Source: Atopobacter sp. AH10 (GTDB taxonomy: Bacteria; Bacillota; Bacilli; Lactobacillales; Aerococcaceae). From it: DNA of 64,000 nt. The DNA is taken from assembly GCF_003664595.1 (NCBI RefSeq), contig NZ_QXPZ01000021.1:36764-100763 (forward strand), read 5' to 3'. Shown piece after piece: positions 25,697 to 35,269 of this stretch (position 1 is its first letter; the number at the start of each line of letters is the position of its first letter). The translations under genes and the position numbers were made by a program. The notes under the pieces were generated by a model, which ran no database searches, was not told where the DNA came from, and saw only the letters and a program-made list of their open reading frames with translations.

Positions 25697-26974
25697 ATGA
25701 AACGATTGAAGAAAATGACACTAACGTCAAAAATTATGTTAGGCCTTGTTTTAGGTTTAATCGTTGGTATTTTGATTAACCAATTGATGCCAGCCTCGAC
25801 TTTACGAGATAAAGTATTGGTAGATGGGATTTTATATATCGTAGGCCAAGGCTTTATTCGCCTCATGCAAATGATTGTTGTTCCCTTAGTCTTCTTCTCC
25901 TTGGTTAATGGAGCAATGAGCATGGGTGATCCTAAGAAATTAGGGAAAATTGGGATTCAAACGGTTATTTTTTATCTAGTAACAACCACATTAGCTGTTG
26001 CTTTAGCTTTGATTATTGCTCATATGATTCAACCAGGTCAAGGAATGGACTTATCTAAAATGTTAGCTAGTGTTAAAGGGACTAAGCCTCTTTCAGCTGC
26101 AAATAAAATATCTATGGTGGATACTTTAGTGAATATTATTCCGACGAATCCTTTTGCTGCCTTGGCAAATGGTGAAATGCTCCAAGTGATTGTTTTTGCC
26201 CTCTTACTGGGTGTGGTGCTCGCGAATGCTCCTAGTAATTTGCAAGCCATTAGCAATTTGATGGAAGAAGGCAATCATTTGATGATGAGCTTGACGGGGA
26301 TTGTAATGAATATCGCTCCTTTTGGGGTCTTTAGCTTAATTGCCAGAACTTTTTCCAATTTGGGCTTATCTGCAGTGGCATCTATGTTTGCTTATGTGGG
26401 GACGACTCTTTTAGGATTGACTGCCCACTTGGTATTGGTTTATTTGTTCTTATTAGTCGTTTTAGCACGAGTCAATCCTTTTACTTTCTTAAAGAAATTT
26501 TTCCCTGTGATGAGTTTTGCTTTATCGACTTCAAGCTCTAGTGCTACAGTTCCTTTGAATATTCAAAAGTTAGCGGAGATGGGAGTGAGCCGGAAGATTT
26601 CATCCTTTACGATTCCTTTAGGAGCAACAGTGAATATGGATGGAACGGCTATTATGCAGGGGGTAGCAGTTGTGTTTGCTGCTAACGCCTATGGGATGCA
26701 TTTGAGCTTAACGGATTATATCACCGTTATTTTGGCGGCTACCTTAGCTTCTATCGGGACTGCAGGAATTCCGTCTGTGGGGATTATTACTTTAACCATG
26801 GTCTTTAATTCAGTGGGCTTACCAGTGACAGCTATTGCAATGATTATGGGGATTGATCGGATTGTTGATATGTTCCGTACAACTGTCAATATAACAGGAG
26901 ATGCGGTTTGTACGGTGGTTATGGCCAAATGGAATGGAAGCGAAACTTTTGACCAAGAGAAATACGATAGTTAA
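25697..26974 (+). CDS. Dicarboxylate/amino acid:cation symporter (DAACS family)
   Basis: A 425-aa membrane protein with the GltP/GltT/SstT fold: serine-rich hairpin STSSSSATVPLN, GATVNMDGTAIMQG, IGTAGIPSVG and DRIVDMFRTTVNITGDA. These couple uptake of glutamate, aspartate, serine or C4-acids to Na+ or H+. Arg in MFRTTVN favours dicarboxylic substrates. AAAGGAGAG precedes ATG 25697, 12 nt after the RmlD-like gene, so they probably share a transcript. The last codons are the first copy of a 45-nt tandem repeat. Confidence 0.9.
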   Translation: MKRLKKMTLTSKIMLGLVLGLIVGILINQLMPASTLRDKVLVDGILYIVGQGFIRLMQMIVVPLVFFSLVNGAMSMGDPKKLGKIGIQTVIFYLVTTTLAVALALIIAHMIQPGQGMDLSKMLASVKGTKPLSAANKISMVDTLVNIIPTNPFAALANGEMLQVIVFALLLGVVLANAPSNLQAISNLMEEGNHLMMSLTGIVMNIAPFGVFSLIARTFSNLGLSAVASMFAYVGTTLLGLTAHLVLVYLFLLVVLARVNPFTFLKKFFPVMSFALSTSSSSATVPLNIQKLAEMGVSRKISSFTIPLGATVNMDGTAIMQGVAVVFAANAYGMHLSLTDYITVILAATLASIGTAGIPSVGIITLTMVFNSVGLPVTAIAMIMGIDRIVDMFRTTVNITGDAVCTVVMAKWNGSETFDQEKYDS

Positions 26975-27085
26975 TTGTTGATAGAATAATATATTTGTTG
27001 TAAAAAGTGGGATAGTTAATTGCCGATAGAATAATAAATTGTGGCAAGAAGTAGGCTAGTTAACACCCTTTTGAGCGATAGAATT
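26966..27085 (+). repeat. Three-copy 45-nt tandem repeat spanning the symporter stop codon
   Basis: GATAGTTAATTG starts copies at 26966 and 27011, with a worn third copy near 27055; periods are 45 and 44 nt. Each has GATAGAATAATA downstream. Copy 1 contains the stop codon. Confidence 0.82.
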
Positions 27086-27159
27086 TGATGTAGAAAAAGT
27101 ACTATAGGTCATCATCTATATAGATATTAAGTTTTACTTACAAAAATGAATTAAAGATT

Positions 27160-27216
27160 AAAGGGAGTCTATCCTAGAGACCTAGTCTTGATGAGAAAGA
27201 TAGACCCCCTTTTATT
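27160..27216 (+). terminator. Terminator after the symporter gene
   Basis: GGGAGTCTATC pairs with GATAGACCCCC around a loop that itself holds CTAG/CTAG; CTTTTATT follows. Confidence 0.7.
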
Positions 27217-27316
27217 TGCTACTTGTTATTTCAAATAAAAACCACTAATATAACGGTATTGAGACTGAAGAAGTATAGTTTTAGAAGCAAAAATGTTGAG
27301 AAAAGGGGAAATGATG

Positions 27317-28174
27317 ATGAGCCGATGGTTTGCGCCACAAAAATTAATGAATTATGCGTATATGCTTGGGGGAACCATGCTGATCGCTGTAGGGATCAAC
27401 TCATTTTTCGTACCTTTTAGCTTGGTTGCTGGTGGGATGAATGGGGTTAGTATTTTGCTCTATCGCTTATTTGCTATTAGCCCAGATGTTTCCCTATTTT
27501 GGTCTAACTTCCCCCTGTTATTAATGAGCTACTTTTTTATCGGGAAACGGTATACATTGAATACAATCGTTTGTTCTTTTTTGCTCCCTGTCTGTGTTAG
27601 ACTCATGCAAGCTTTTCCGGTCTATTCAGGGGATCCTATGCTGGCAGCCCTCTTTGGTGGGATTATCGCTGGCCTAGGGATTGGTTTGGTATTCCGAGGG
27701 GGTTCTTCTACTGGCGGGACAGGTATCCCTATTCAAATTCTCCATGATTATTTGAAGATTCCCTATGGCTTAGGGGTAATTATAGTAGATGGGTCAGTTT
27801 TAATGTCGGCGTTTATCTTTTTGGATTTTACAACTGGTCTTTATTCTTTAATCGCATTAGCTTGCGTTTCTAAGGCAGTGGATTATGTTCAAACTGGTGG
27901 GGTATCAGCCAAAACTTGCTTTATTATCTCTAACAAGAGTGCTAGTTTAATTGATAGCTTGGTTAAGAAAGATTTTGGGGTAACTATTGTAGAAAGTCGC
28001 GGAGCCTACTCTCAAGAAGATAAACAAATGTTGGTTTGCACTTGCCCGCAAAAACGTGTGAGTGAATTGAAGGAAACCTTGAAAGCAGAAGATAAGGCAG
28101 CCTTTTGTGTCATCTTTGATACGAAAGAAGTGGTGGGCAATCGTTGGGAAAGCCTAGATGCTGATTCGAAATAA
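27317..28174 (+). CDS. YitT family membrane protein
   Basis: A protein of 285 aa with five membrane segments (residues about 10-165; GLGIGLVFRGGSSTGGTGI and GLYSLIAL are typical of the DUF161 part) and a soluble C-terminal DUF2179-type domain (FGVTIVESRGAYSQEDKQMLVCTCP). The function of the family is not settled; transport or regulation has been suggested. Three ATGs in a row occur at 27311-27319; the third has the best spacing from AAAAGGGG. Confidence 0.85.
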   Translation: MSRWFAPQKLMNYAYMLGGTMLIAVGINSFFVPFSLVAGGMNGVSILLYRLFAISPDVSLFWSNFPLLLMSYFFIGKRYTLNTIVCSFLLPVCVRLMQAFPVYSGDPMLAALFGGIIAGLGIGLVFRGGSSTGGTGIPIQILHDYLKIPYGLGVIIVDGSVLMSAFIFLDFTTGLYSLIALACVSKAVDYVQTGGVSAKTCFIISNKSASLIDSLVKKDFGVTIVESRGAYSQEDKQMLVCTCPQKRVSELKETLKAEDKAAFCVIFDTKEVVGNRWESLDADSK

Positions 28175-28232
28175 ATAGTGTGAGGGGTAAAGCTTAGATG
28201 GTGATTGGAAATAAAAGTATGAGGGGTAAAGC
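28152..28232 (+). repeat. Direct repeat spanning the YitT stop codon
   Basis: 28152-28193 and 28192-28232 (about 41 nt each) share CTAGATG or TTAGATG, then GATT.GAAATAAA and GAGGGGTAAAGC. The first copy carries the TAA stop of the YitT gene. Confidence 0.82.
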
Positions 28233-28280
28233 CTCATGAAGAAGCCTTGCTTTACATAACTATTAAGGACTGAGTCAAGT

Positions 28281-28370
28281 AAAAAGAGTTCTGTTAGCTG
28301 AATAATGTAGGGAGAAAGCCAGAGATTCGCTTTTGGGAGCATTAGTTCAGTTGATGAACTCTTTTTTATT
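28281..28370 (+). terminator. Long two-part hairpin ending in a T-run
   Basis: AAAAAGAGTT pairs with AACTCTTTTTT; inside, AGCTGAATAATG can pair in part with CATTAGTTCAGTT. The central loop is about 30 nt. It lies 107 nt after the YitT stop. It could be a terminator or a structured 3' RNA. Confidence 0.5.
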
Positions 28371-28653
28371 AGGGAATGACAGCTTACTTTTTCCTTACTT
28401 AATTTAAATAGAATAATTGTGAAAAAACTATTATCATTTCCGAATAGTAAATGAGAATACTTCTGATTTATTTGACTTAGATTCTTAGGTTGACTAAAAT
28501 TTAAGAGGCTAGAAGATTTGGATCTTTGTAGAAGGGTCTCTTGTTTGCTTCAAGGCAAGATTTATTGAGAACAAGAAGTGACAATTGGACTAAAATCCTT
28601 CCTTAGCAATAGCGATGTTATATGTAATAAACAAATAATGTAGAGGAGTAATT
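28371..28653. other. Intergenic region before the small export protein gene
   Basis: AT-rich, no repeat or RNA recognised. The segment at 28415-28437 has loosely Fur-like halves but is not convincing. Confidence 0.35.
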
Positions 28654-29160
28654 ATGGTAGAAACAGTAGTGGCTTTTTTTAAAGAGTATTTGACTTCAGA
28701 AATGATCGTTTTTATCGTTTCTTTAATGCCTATTTTAGAATTACGTGGGGGCTTAGTAGCAGCAAGTTTATTAGGTTTACCTTGGATGAAAGCAGCAAGT
28801 ATTGCTGTTATTGGGAATTTATTACCCGTTCCATTCATTGTATTCTTTATTGAAAAGATTTTGGAATATTTGGCTAAGCATGGTCCCATTAAAAATTTAG
28901 CTCGAACAATGATGAAGAAGGGACGGTCAAAAGGCTTAGAGCTTCAAAATAGATACCCCAATAGTATCTTGTTAGGGCTTTTCTTATTTGTAGGTATTCC
29001 CTTGCCAGGAACAGGAGCTTGGACGGGGTCTTTAATTGCCGCTTTCCTTGGGGTTAAACCTAAGAATGCCTTATGGCCAATAGCGCTAGGTGTTCTACTG
29101 GCTTGTTTGATTATGTCCGTTCTGTCTTATGCCTTGCCAGGAGCTTTTGGCTTGAAATAG
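28654..29160 (+). CDS. Putative small multidrug export protein (COG2426 type)
   Basis: This 168-aa protein has four or five membrane segments, an early conserved PILELRGGLVAASLLG segment and PLPGTGAWTGSLIAAFLG near residue 113, both typical of the Sm_multidrug_ex family. The family name rests on weak evidence; DedA-like function is possible. GTAGAGGAG precedes the ATG. It is followed by dps, which has its own promoter. Confidence 0.82.
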   Translation: MVETVVAFFKEYLTSEMIVFIVSLMPILELRGGLVAASLLGLPWMKAASIAVIGNLLPVPFIVFFIEKILEYLAKHGPIKNLARTMMKKGRSKGLELQNRYPNSILLGLFLFVGIPLPGTGAWTGSLIAAFLGVKPKNALWPIALGVLLACLIMSVLSYALPGAFGLK

Positions 29161-29207
29161 GACAAAAGACTATCGGGATAATTGTCTTTAGGCTTAATTT
29201 ACAAATT

Positions 29208-29222
29208 TTAGAATGATTATCA
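29208..29222. promoter_or_regulatory. PerR-like box upstream of dps
   Basis: TTAGAATGATTATCA matches TTATAATNATTATAA at 12 of 14 defined positions and shares its first half with the ahpCF site. It lies 19 nt upstream of the dps -35 element. Confidence 0.6.
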
Positions 29223-29240
29223 AAAATAGATGCATATGAC

Positions 29241-29270
29241 TTGATCTTTCTCAAACAGTAGGGGTATAAT
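29241..29270 (+). promoter_or_regulatory. Predicted dps promoter
   Basis: TTGATC at 29241-29246, 18 nt, TATAAT at 29265-29270, 29 nt before the start codon. Confidence 0.6.
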
Positions 29271-29299
29271 GGATTCAAAAGATAAAGGAGGAAATGATT

Positions 29300-29764
29300 A
29301 TGGCATATCAAGAAACACAAAAAGTTTTGAATCAATTAGTAGCAGATCTCACTCAAATGGCAACAGTTATCCATCAAGTTCACTGGTATATGCGTGGGGA
29401 CGGTTTCTTATACTACCATCCTTTAATGGACGAATGGATGGATGAAGTGAATGGCCAATTGGATGAAGTAGCCGAACGTTTGATCACATTGGGTGGAGAA
29501 CCTTATTCTACTTTGGAAGAATTCTCTGAACATAGCAAGATTAAATCTAAGAAGGCTAACTACAACTTAACCCTAAAAGAACACTTTGAAACTTTATTTG
29601 CAGCTTACACTTACTTGAATGAACAATTTGCTAAAGGGATTGAAGTAGCTGATTCTGAAGGGGATAACCCAAGTTCAGATATGTTCCATGAATACAAAGC
29701 AACTACTGATAAACGTTTATGGATGTTAGCTGCTGAATTGAACAAGGGAGCAGGCCTTAAATAA
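29300..29764 (+). CDS. dps: Dps-family iron-storage and DNA-protection protein
   Basis: A mini-ferritin of 154 aa. Ferroxidase ligands appear in HQVHWYMRG and HPLMDEWMDEVNGQLDEVAERL. Dps oxidises Fe(II) with peroxide and so limits hydroxyl-radical damage. Start ATG 29300 lies 8 nt from GGAGG, better than ATG 29294 at 2 nt. The PerR-like site upstream ties it to the same control as ahpCF. A strong terminator follows at 29854. Confidence 0.93.
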   Translation: MAYQETQKVLNQLVADLTQMATVIHQVHWYMRGDGFLYYHPLMDEWMDEVNGQLDEVAERLITLGGEPYSTLEEFSEHSKIKSKKANYNLTLKEHFETLFAAYTYLNEQFAKGIEVADSEGDNPSSDMFHEYKATTDKRLWMLAAELNKGAGLK

Positions 29765-29853
29765 TAGGCGAATCTTTTGAGCGTTTTTTCCCTAAAGTCA
29801 TCAGCAGATCACTTATATAGGATCATGATGACGGAAAATTTAAATATTACCTC

Positions 29854-29883
29854 AAAAAGTGCTGAGTATTCAGCACTTTTTTT
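29854..29883 (+). terminator. Terminator after dps
   Basis: AAAAAGTGCTGA, loop GTAT, TCAGCACTTTTTTT: a compact perfect hairpin. Confidence 0.92.
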
Positions 29884-30270
29884 ATTAGATAGCTCCTAGC
29901 CTTTTGCCTTTTCTCTTTGCTTATTTTATGCTTCTAGTGGATCAAGTGAAGCTTATAACTTAAGGAGTAGAAAATAACAAAAATCTTCTTAAGTTATAAT
30001 GAGCTTTTCTAAAATGAGAATGACTTAACTTAAAAGAACCATTTTTCTAGCTTGAAACTTTCTTTTAGGCCAATGGGATTCTTTTTCTAGGGCTCTAAGA
30101 GAAGATGGGGAAATGTCCAAGAGTAAATATTTGAACAAGGAAGATCTGTTTGGGCGATTTATAAAAAGTAAAGGAAGTATTTCATAAAAATTTATAGCAT
30201 GCTAAACTAGATCTAGTAGTAAGGGCTTACGACTAGTGAGCCGGTTGAATGGACTAAAAGGAGGACCAAC
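29884..30270. other. Intergenic region before the rRNA methyltransferase gene
   Basis: AT-rich. A perfect 12-bp palindrome ACTAGATCTAGT lies at 30206-30217, about 55 nt upstream of the start codon, with AGCATGCT next to it; either may be a regulator site or chance. Confidence 0.35.
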
Positions 30271-31662
30271 GTGCAATTACCTAAAGCTTTCATCGAAAAA
30301 TATCAAACTCTCCTAGCTGAGGAAGCTGAGGCATTTTTTCAATCTTTAGAAAAAGGCAAAGGGGAGAAGGCTTTTCGCTTGAATCCTATCAAGGCAAAAT
30401 TGGCGCCAGAATTGACAAGTGATCTGATAGGAAACTGTTTGAAGGCACCATTTGGTCATCAGGCCTACTTTGGTGAAGTCAAAGGTAAAAGTCCTGAACA
30501 TGTCGCTGGACTGGTCTATAGTCAGGAGCCATCTGCCATGATTGTAGCGGATGTAGCTGAAGCGAAGGCAGGAGAAAGAATCCTAGATTTATGTGCGGCT
30601 CCAGGTGGCAAGACAACCCAATTAGCAGCGGATATGGCTGGAGAAGGGCTTTTAGTGAGTAATGAAATTATTCCTAAACGGGCAAAGATTTTGGCAGAAA
30701 ATGTAGAACGATGGGGTTATCCACATGTCGTGGTGACTAATCACTCTCCAGCAGAATTAGTGGCACATTTTCCTGAGTTCTTTGATGCGGTCGTCGTGGA
30801 TGCTCCTTGCTCTGGGGAGGGAATGTTTCGTAAAGATAATCCGGCAAGTGATTTGTGGGAGGAATCTACTCCTATCATTTGTCAAAGACGTCAGAAAGAT
30901 ATTTTATTAGAAGCGGTTAAAATGTTGAAAGTAGGGGGACGTTTGATCTATTCAACCTGTACCTTTGCTAAAGAAGAGGATGAAGAAATTGTTTCTTGGC
31001 TGGTAGAGGAATTGGGATTAAGCATTGAAGCAATCGACCGACAAGGCTGCTCTCATGGTCGAAAAGAATGGGGGAGTGTTCCAGGCTTGGAGGGGACTGT
31101 TCGCTTATGGCCTCACCTTCAAAAAGGGGAAGGTCATTTTGTGGCTAAGCTAGTGAAAGGGAAGGCTAGTGAGATTTTTTATCAAGATAAGTCTGATATG
31201 CCTAAGAAGAACAAGAAAAAACGTCAAAAATCTCAAAAAACGCCTCGACAATTTTCAAAGGAAGAACAAGTTTACCTAGAGGACTTGCTAGCTCGTTTTC
31301 CTTTTGAAAAAACTGGTAAATTGGTGAGATTTGGGGATAGAGTATATTATCAAGCCGAAGATTTTCCGGATTCACAGGGCTTAAAGTTACCTTTGCCAGG
31401 CCTTGCTATTGGGGAATTTCGAAAAAATAGAATTGAACCTTTACATGCTTTTGCGCTATTGGCCGACCCTTGTGTAGAAAAATGGCCTAGAATTGATCTA
31501 ACAGAGGAGGAATGGCGACTTTATATGAGTGGGCAAAGCTTGCCTTATAAAGGGCAGTCTTCTTGGGTTCTACTGACCTATAGGCATTTGCCTTTTGCTT
31601 TTGCCAAGCATACAGCTGGCCAATTAAAAAATGCCTACCCTAAAGGTTTGCGTTTTGTTTAG
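30271..31662 (+). CDS. rsmF: 16S rRNA m5C methyltransferase (RsmF/YebU-like)
   Basis: A SAM-dependent RNA methyltransferase of 463 aa in the NOL1/NOP2/Sun family. It has LDLCAAPGGKTTQLA, VDAPCSGEGMFRKD and the catalytic Cys in YSTCTFAKEEDEE. The C-terminal third (from about residue 310) is the extension found in RsmF-like Firmicutes proteins, joined by a Lys-rich linker. Start is GTG 30271 after AAAGGAGG. Confidence 0.9.
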   Translation: MQLPKAFIEKYQTLLAEEAEAFFQSLEKGKGEKAFRLNPIKAKLAPELTSDLIGNCLKAPFGHQAYFGEVKGKSPEHVAGLVYSQEPSAMIVADVAEAKAGERILDLCAAPGGKTTQLAADMAGEGLLVSNEIIPKRAKILAENVERWGYPHVVVTNHSPAELVAHFPEFFDAVVVDAPCSGEGMFRKDNPASDLWEESTPIICQRRQKDILLEAVKMLKVGGRLIYSTCTFAKEEDEEIVSWLVEELGLSIEAIDRQGCSHGRKEWGSVPGLEGTVRLWPHLQKGEGHFVAKLVKGKASEIFYQDKSDMPKKNKKKRQKSQKTPRQFSKEEQVYLEDLLARFPFEKTGKLVRFGDRVYYQAEDFPDSQGLKLPLPGLAIGEFRKNRIEPLHAFALLADPCVEKWPRIDLTEEEWRLYMSGQSLPYKGQSSWVLLTYRHLPFAFAKHTAGQLKNAYPKGLRFV

Positions 31663-31708
31663 TCTGTAGGAAAAGAAGATAAAATAACAATAATATTGGA
31701 GGGATTCG

Positions 31709-33688
31709 ATGGAAACAATTACAAACAAAAGTTTATTCGCCTTAAAGAATGTCTCACAGCCACATGTCAAAAATGGCTTGATATACTTTATGGAAACGCA
31801 AATCGATGAAGAAAAAAATCGTTATGCGACGGCCATAAAAAGTTTAAACTTAGCCTCTTCAGACATTCAGATTTGGGGATTGGCGAATGGGTATGACCGT
31901 TTACCTAAGTTAACTAAAAATGGGAAATACTTGGCCTTTTTGGGGCAAAAAGATGGAGAAAGCAAGAGTCAAATTTTTGTCATGGCGACGAGTGGTGGGG
32001 CAGCCTATGCGGTGACAGATGAAAAAGAAGGGGTATCGGATTTTTATATCTCTGACAATGGAGCCCGTCTTTACTATGTGACCTCTGAGCTTCTTGATAG
32101 TAATGAAGAAAAGGAAAAGGATTGGCCACATGCAACGAAATTGACTGACTATCCTTTCCAATGGGATGGGGGATCTTACGTTCAACCTACTCGAACGAAG
32201 GTTAAGAGCATCAACTTTTTGGGTGGAGAAGCAGAAACTGTTTTTGAAAAGGATATAGAGCTGTCGCTACAATATATTTCTGAAGATGAGCAACTTATTA
32301 TCTATACACAACTTCGAGAAGATCAAGAATGGGGCGCAACTAGCACTTCTTATCAGTATGATCGAGCTCATCAACGACATAGTTTAATACTTCCAGATCA
32401 ACCAAAAGGAGACTTTTATTTCCTCTCAGCTAGCCCAAGTGATCGTTACTATATTTTTGCAGGGAATGATTTTGAATATAAATATACTTCCCAAACTAAG
32501 GTTTATCTGTTAGATAATTTGGATAAATCGTTAAAATGCTTATCTAAGGATTTGGATGTAGAATTTTCTGATTTGATTTCAGCAGATTTCCAACAAAATA
32601 TCACTGGAGTAGAAGTAGCTTGGCCTGATGAAGAACATTTTCTGATTGGGGCTAATGAACGAGGGCGCTCGACGATCTATCAAGTCAGTGTTAAGGGAGA
32701 ATTTATCAAACTTTGGGAACAGCCAGCTCATTTGACTGGATCGACTTGGTGCCATAAGTGCCAAAGTTTGTTTGTGACCTATTCCACTCAGACTATTCCA
32801 AGTGAGTTAGGAAAGATCAAACTAAGTGCGGAAGATCCAGTTTTTGATGAATTGTCGATTGAACTTTTGTATAACCCTAATGCCAATTATTTGGCAGACA
32901 AAGTGTTGAGTACACCAGAACGCTTTATCTATAAAGGCTGTGATGATTGGGATATTGAAGGTTGGTATCTTCCACCAATTTCACCGAAGAATAAAGATCA
33001 ACATCCAGCAGTCTTTTATGTTCATGGAGGGCCTCAAGTTTGTTATGGGGAAAGCTTCTATCATGAAATGCAAGCTCTTGCTGCTTTAGGTTATGGCGTG
33101 ATTATGCTCAACCCTCGTGGAGGAAATTCTTATGGGCAAAAATTTGTTTCAGCTATCCTTGGAGATTACGGCAACAAGGATTATGGGGATTTAATGCTCG
33201 GATTGGATGACGTTCTTAATCGCCACCCAGAAATTGACAAAGACCATATTTATTTAACCGGTGGGTCTTATGGGGGCTATATGACCAACTGGATTGTGGG
33301 ACATACAGATCGCTTTAAGGCGGCAGTAACCCAACGTTGTATTTCTAACTGGATCAGCTTTTACGGGACGAGTGATATTGGACCATTCTTTGTAAGTTAT
33401 CAATTGGAAGATACACCATTTACCAATAGAGAACATCTTTGGTCTATGTCTCCACTGGCTTATGCAGACAAGGTAAAAACACCTCTCTTGATTCTCCATA
33501 GCATGGAAGACCATCGTTGCCCACAAGAACAAGGGGAGCAATTTTATACCGCACTAAAAGAACATGGCGTTGAAGTAGAAATGCGTCTCTATCCAAAGTC
33601 AAGTCATGGATTGTGTCGGATGGGTCTACCGAACCTTCGCCTTGACCGTTTAGAAGCTATTCAAAAATGGTTCCAATGCCATAAATAA
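31709..33688 (+). CDS. S9 family serine peptidase (acylaminoacyl-peptidase-like)
   Basis: The 659-aa protein has an N-terminal beta-propeller-like part (to about residue 400) and a C-terminal alpha/beta-hydrolase. HGGPQVCYG forms the oxyanion region; the triad is Ser in GGSYGGYMTN, Asp in HSMEDHRCP and His in KSSHGL. It lacks a signal peptide, so it probably trims short peptides in the cytoplasm. ATTGGAGGG precedes the ATG. Confidence 0.92.
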   Translation: METITNKSLFALKNVSQPHVKNGLIYFMETQIDEEKNRYATAIKSLNLASSDIQIWGLANGYDRLPKLTKNGKYLAFLGQKDGESKSQIFVMATSGGAAYAVTDEKEGVSDFYISDNGARLYYVTSELLDSNEEKEKDWPHATKLTDYPFQWDGGSYVQPTRTKVKSINFLGGEAETVFEKDIELSLQYISEDEQLIIYTQLREDQEWGATSTSYQYDRAHQRHSLILPDQPKGDFYFLSASPSDRYYIFAGNDFEYKYTSQTKVYLLDNLDKSLKCLSKDLDVEFSDLISADFQQNITGVEVAWPDEEHFLIGANERGRSTIYQVSVKGEFIKLWEQPAHLTGSTWCHKCQSLFVTYSTQTIPSELGKIKLSAEDPVFDELSIELLYNPNANYLADKVLSTPERFIYKGCDDWDIEGWYLPPISPKNKDQHPAVFYVHGGPQVCYGESFYHEMQALAALGYGVIMLNPRGGNSYGQKFVSAILGDYGNKDYGDLMLGLDDVLNRHPEIDKDHIYLTGGSYGGYMTNWIVGHTDRFKAAVTQRCISNWISFYGTSDIGPFFVSYQLEDTPFTNREHLWSMSPLAYADKVKTPLLILHSMEDHRCPQEQGEQFYTALKEHGVEVEMRLYPKSSHGLCRMGLPNLRLDRLEAIQKWFQCHK

Positions 33689-33764
33689 AAGAAGAAGGCC
33701 TTGCGCATCATTTTTGATGAAGTGCTTTTCTTGCCGTACATGTAGAAGTGACCATTCTTAATAG

Positions 33765-33796
33765 GGACTCGCCTCGCTAGGGGCGGGTTCTTTTTG
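33765..33796 (+). terminator. Terminator after the S9 peptidase gene
   Basis: GGACTCGCCTC pairs with GGGGCGGGTTC (wobbles) and is followed by TTTTT. Confidence 0.75.
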
Positions 33797-33839
33797 TGAA
33801 AAATAGCCAAATAAAAACGCTCACTTTATCACATCATGA

Positions 33840-33853
33840 AGAAAGCGCTTTTA
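33840..33853. promoter_or_regulatory. Possible CcpA cre site upstream of the NAD-kinase-like gene
   Basis: AGAAAGCGCTTTTA resembles the cre palindrome TGAAAGCGCTTTCA with two changes. It lies 130 nt before the start codon. Confidence 0.35.
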
Positions 33854-33982
33854 TGTTATGATAGACGAAAAGGATAGCTAGAAATTTGCTGGCTATTTTT
33901 AGGTCTTATCTCAATAGAAAGCTTAATGGATAAAAATCCTTAGAAAGTGGGATAAAAGGAAGGATAAGAAAGAAGGTTAGTC

Positions 33983-35101
33983 ATGAAAAAGATTGGGCTA
34001 GTGGTCAATCCAATTGCTGGTATGGGAGGGCGAGTGGGATTAAAGGGGACAGATGGGAAAGAAATTCTTAAACGTGCTAAGGAACTTGGAGCTAAGAAAG
34101 AAGCCATTCTAAAAGCTAGTCTAGCCCTCAAACAATTTGCAGATCTTAAAGAGGAGTTTGTATTATATGGTGCGGATGGGGAAATGGGGGAGGAAGCTGC
34201 TCACTTGGCGAACTTAGCCTTGAAGCTTGTCTACACTAGTCCTTTTAGGGAAACGTCTTCTGAAGATACGAAAAAGCTCGTTCATGCTCTAATCAAGGAA
34301 GGGGTGGACTTGATTATCTTTGCTGGAGGGGATGGGACAGCAAGGGATATTTATGAAAGTGTCGGCTTATCTTTACCAGTTGTGGGAGTGCCGGCTGGTT
34401 GTAAAATTCATTCCCCAGTTTATGGGCGTTCCCCTGAAAATGCTGGAAAGTTAGTCAGAGAATGGCTAGAGGGAATCCCTTTAGAATTAGTGGATAAAGA
34501 AGTGATTGACATAGAAGAAGAGGCCTTTCGCCAAGATCGGATCGAAACAGCTGTTTATGGTTATTTAAAAGTCCCTAATGACAGCCGTTATTTACAAAAC
34601 CTTAAATCCTCAACACCTCAATCGGATCGGCAAGCGCAAGAATCAGCGGCTTTAAGGCTAATTGACGAGATGGAAGAGGATGTCTTTTATATCATAGGCT
34701 CTGGTACGACGCCTAATGCCATTATGGAAGAACTGGGTTTGCCTTTTACAATGCTTGGTGTAGATATAGTTTACAATAAAGCATTAATAGCGAAAGATGT
34801 GAATGAGGCCGATATTTTAGAGCAGATCAAGGGAAGAAAGGCACGGCTAGTTATAACCCCAATGGGAGGGCAGGGATATATTATAGGAAGAGGGAATCAA
34901 CAACTTTCTTATAAAGTTTTATCCCAATTAGCTAAGGAAGATTTGATCATTATGGCGACTCAAGGGAAATTAAACAGCTTAAAAAATAGCCCTCTTTTGA
35001 TCTATTCAGGGAATGAAGAAATAGATCATTTATTTGAAGGCTATTATCGGGTTATTGTTTCTTATGATAAGTTTGTTTTGAAAAAACTTGCTCGACCATA
35101 A
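33983..35101 (+). CDS. ATP-NAD kinase family protein (COG3199 type)
   Basis: A 372-aa protein with a conserved start KKIGLVVNPIAGMGGRVGLKGTDG and the kinase motif FAGGDGTARDI near residue 112. These proteins are predicted NAD or small-molecule kinases distinct from the housekeeping NAD kinase; the substrate is not established. GAAGGTTAGTC precedes the ATG. Its 3' side carries a three-copy 26-nt repeat. Confidence 0.85.
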   Translation: MKKIGLVVNPIAGMGGRVGLKGTDGKEILKRAKELGAKKEAILKASLALKQFADLKEEFVLYGADGEMGEEAAHLANLALKLVYTSPFRETSSEDTKKLVHALIKEGVDLIIFAGGDGTARDIYESVGLSLPVVGVPAGCKIHSPVYGRSPENAGKLVREWLEGIPLELVDKEVIDIEEEAFRQDRIETAVYGYLKVPNDSRYLQNLKSSTPQSDRQAQESAALRLIDEMEEDVFYIIGSGTTPNAIMEELGLPFTMLGVDIVYNKALIAKDVNEADILEQIKGRKARLVITPMGGQGYIIGRGNQQLSYKVLSQLAKEDLIIMATQGKLNSLKNSPLLIYSGNEEIDHLFEGYYRVIVSYDKFVLKKLARP

Positions 35102-35120
35102 AAGGCCAGCTAGGATATTT

Positions 35121-35198
35121 AAAATAAAAGAGACTGTAGGGAATTGAACATAAAAGAGATTGTAGGTAATTAGATATGAAAGAGTCAGTAGGAAAGTA
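35121..35198 (+). repeat. Three-copy 26-nt tandem repeat
   Basis: Copies at 35121, 35147 and 35173 have the form ATAAAAGAGACTGTAGG with drift between units. The array begins 19 nt after the NAD-kinase-like stop codon. Confidence 0.82.
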
Positions 35199-35269
35199 AA
35201 ATAAGCTCAATCAGGCGGTAGATAGACGATTGAATCAAAATCGCCTATATGAAATAGAAGCTAGGTCGT

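Noticed and set aside
28415..28437. Fur-like inverted half-sites upstream of the small export gene
   Set aside because: The halves match poorly and the spacing is wrong for a 19-bp Fur box.
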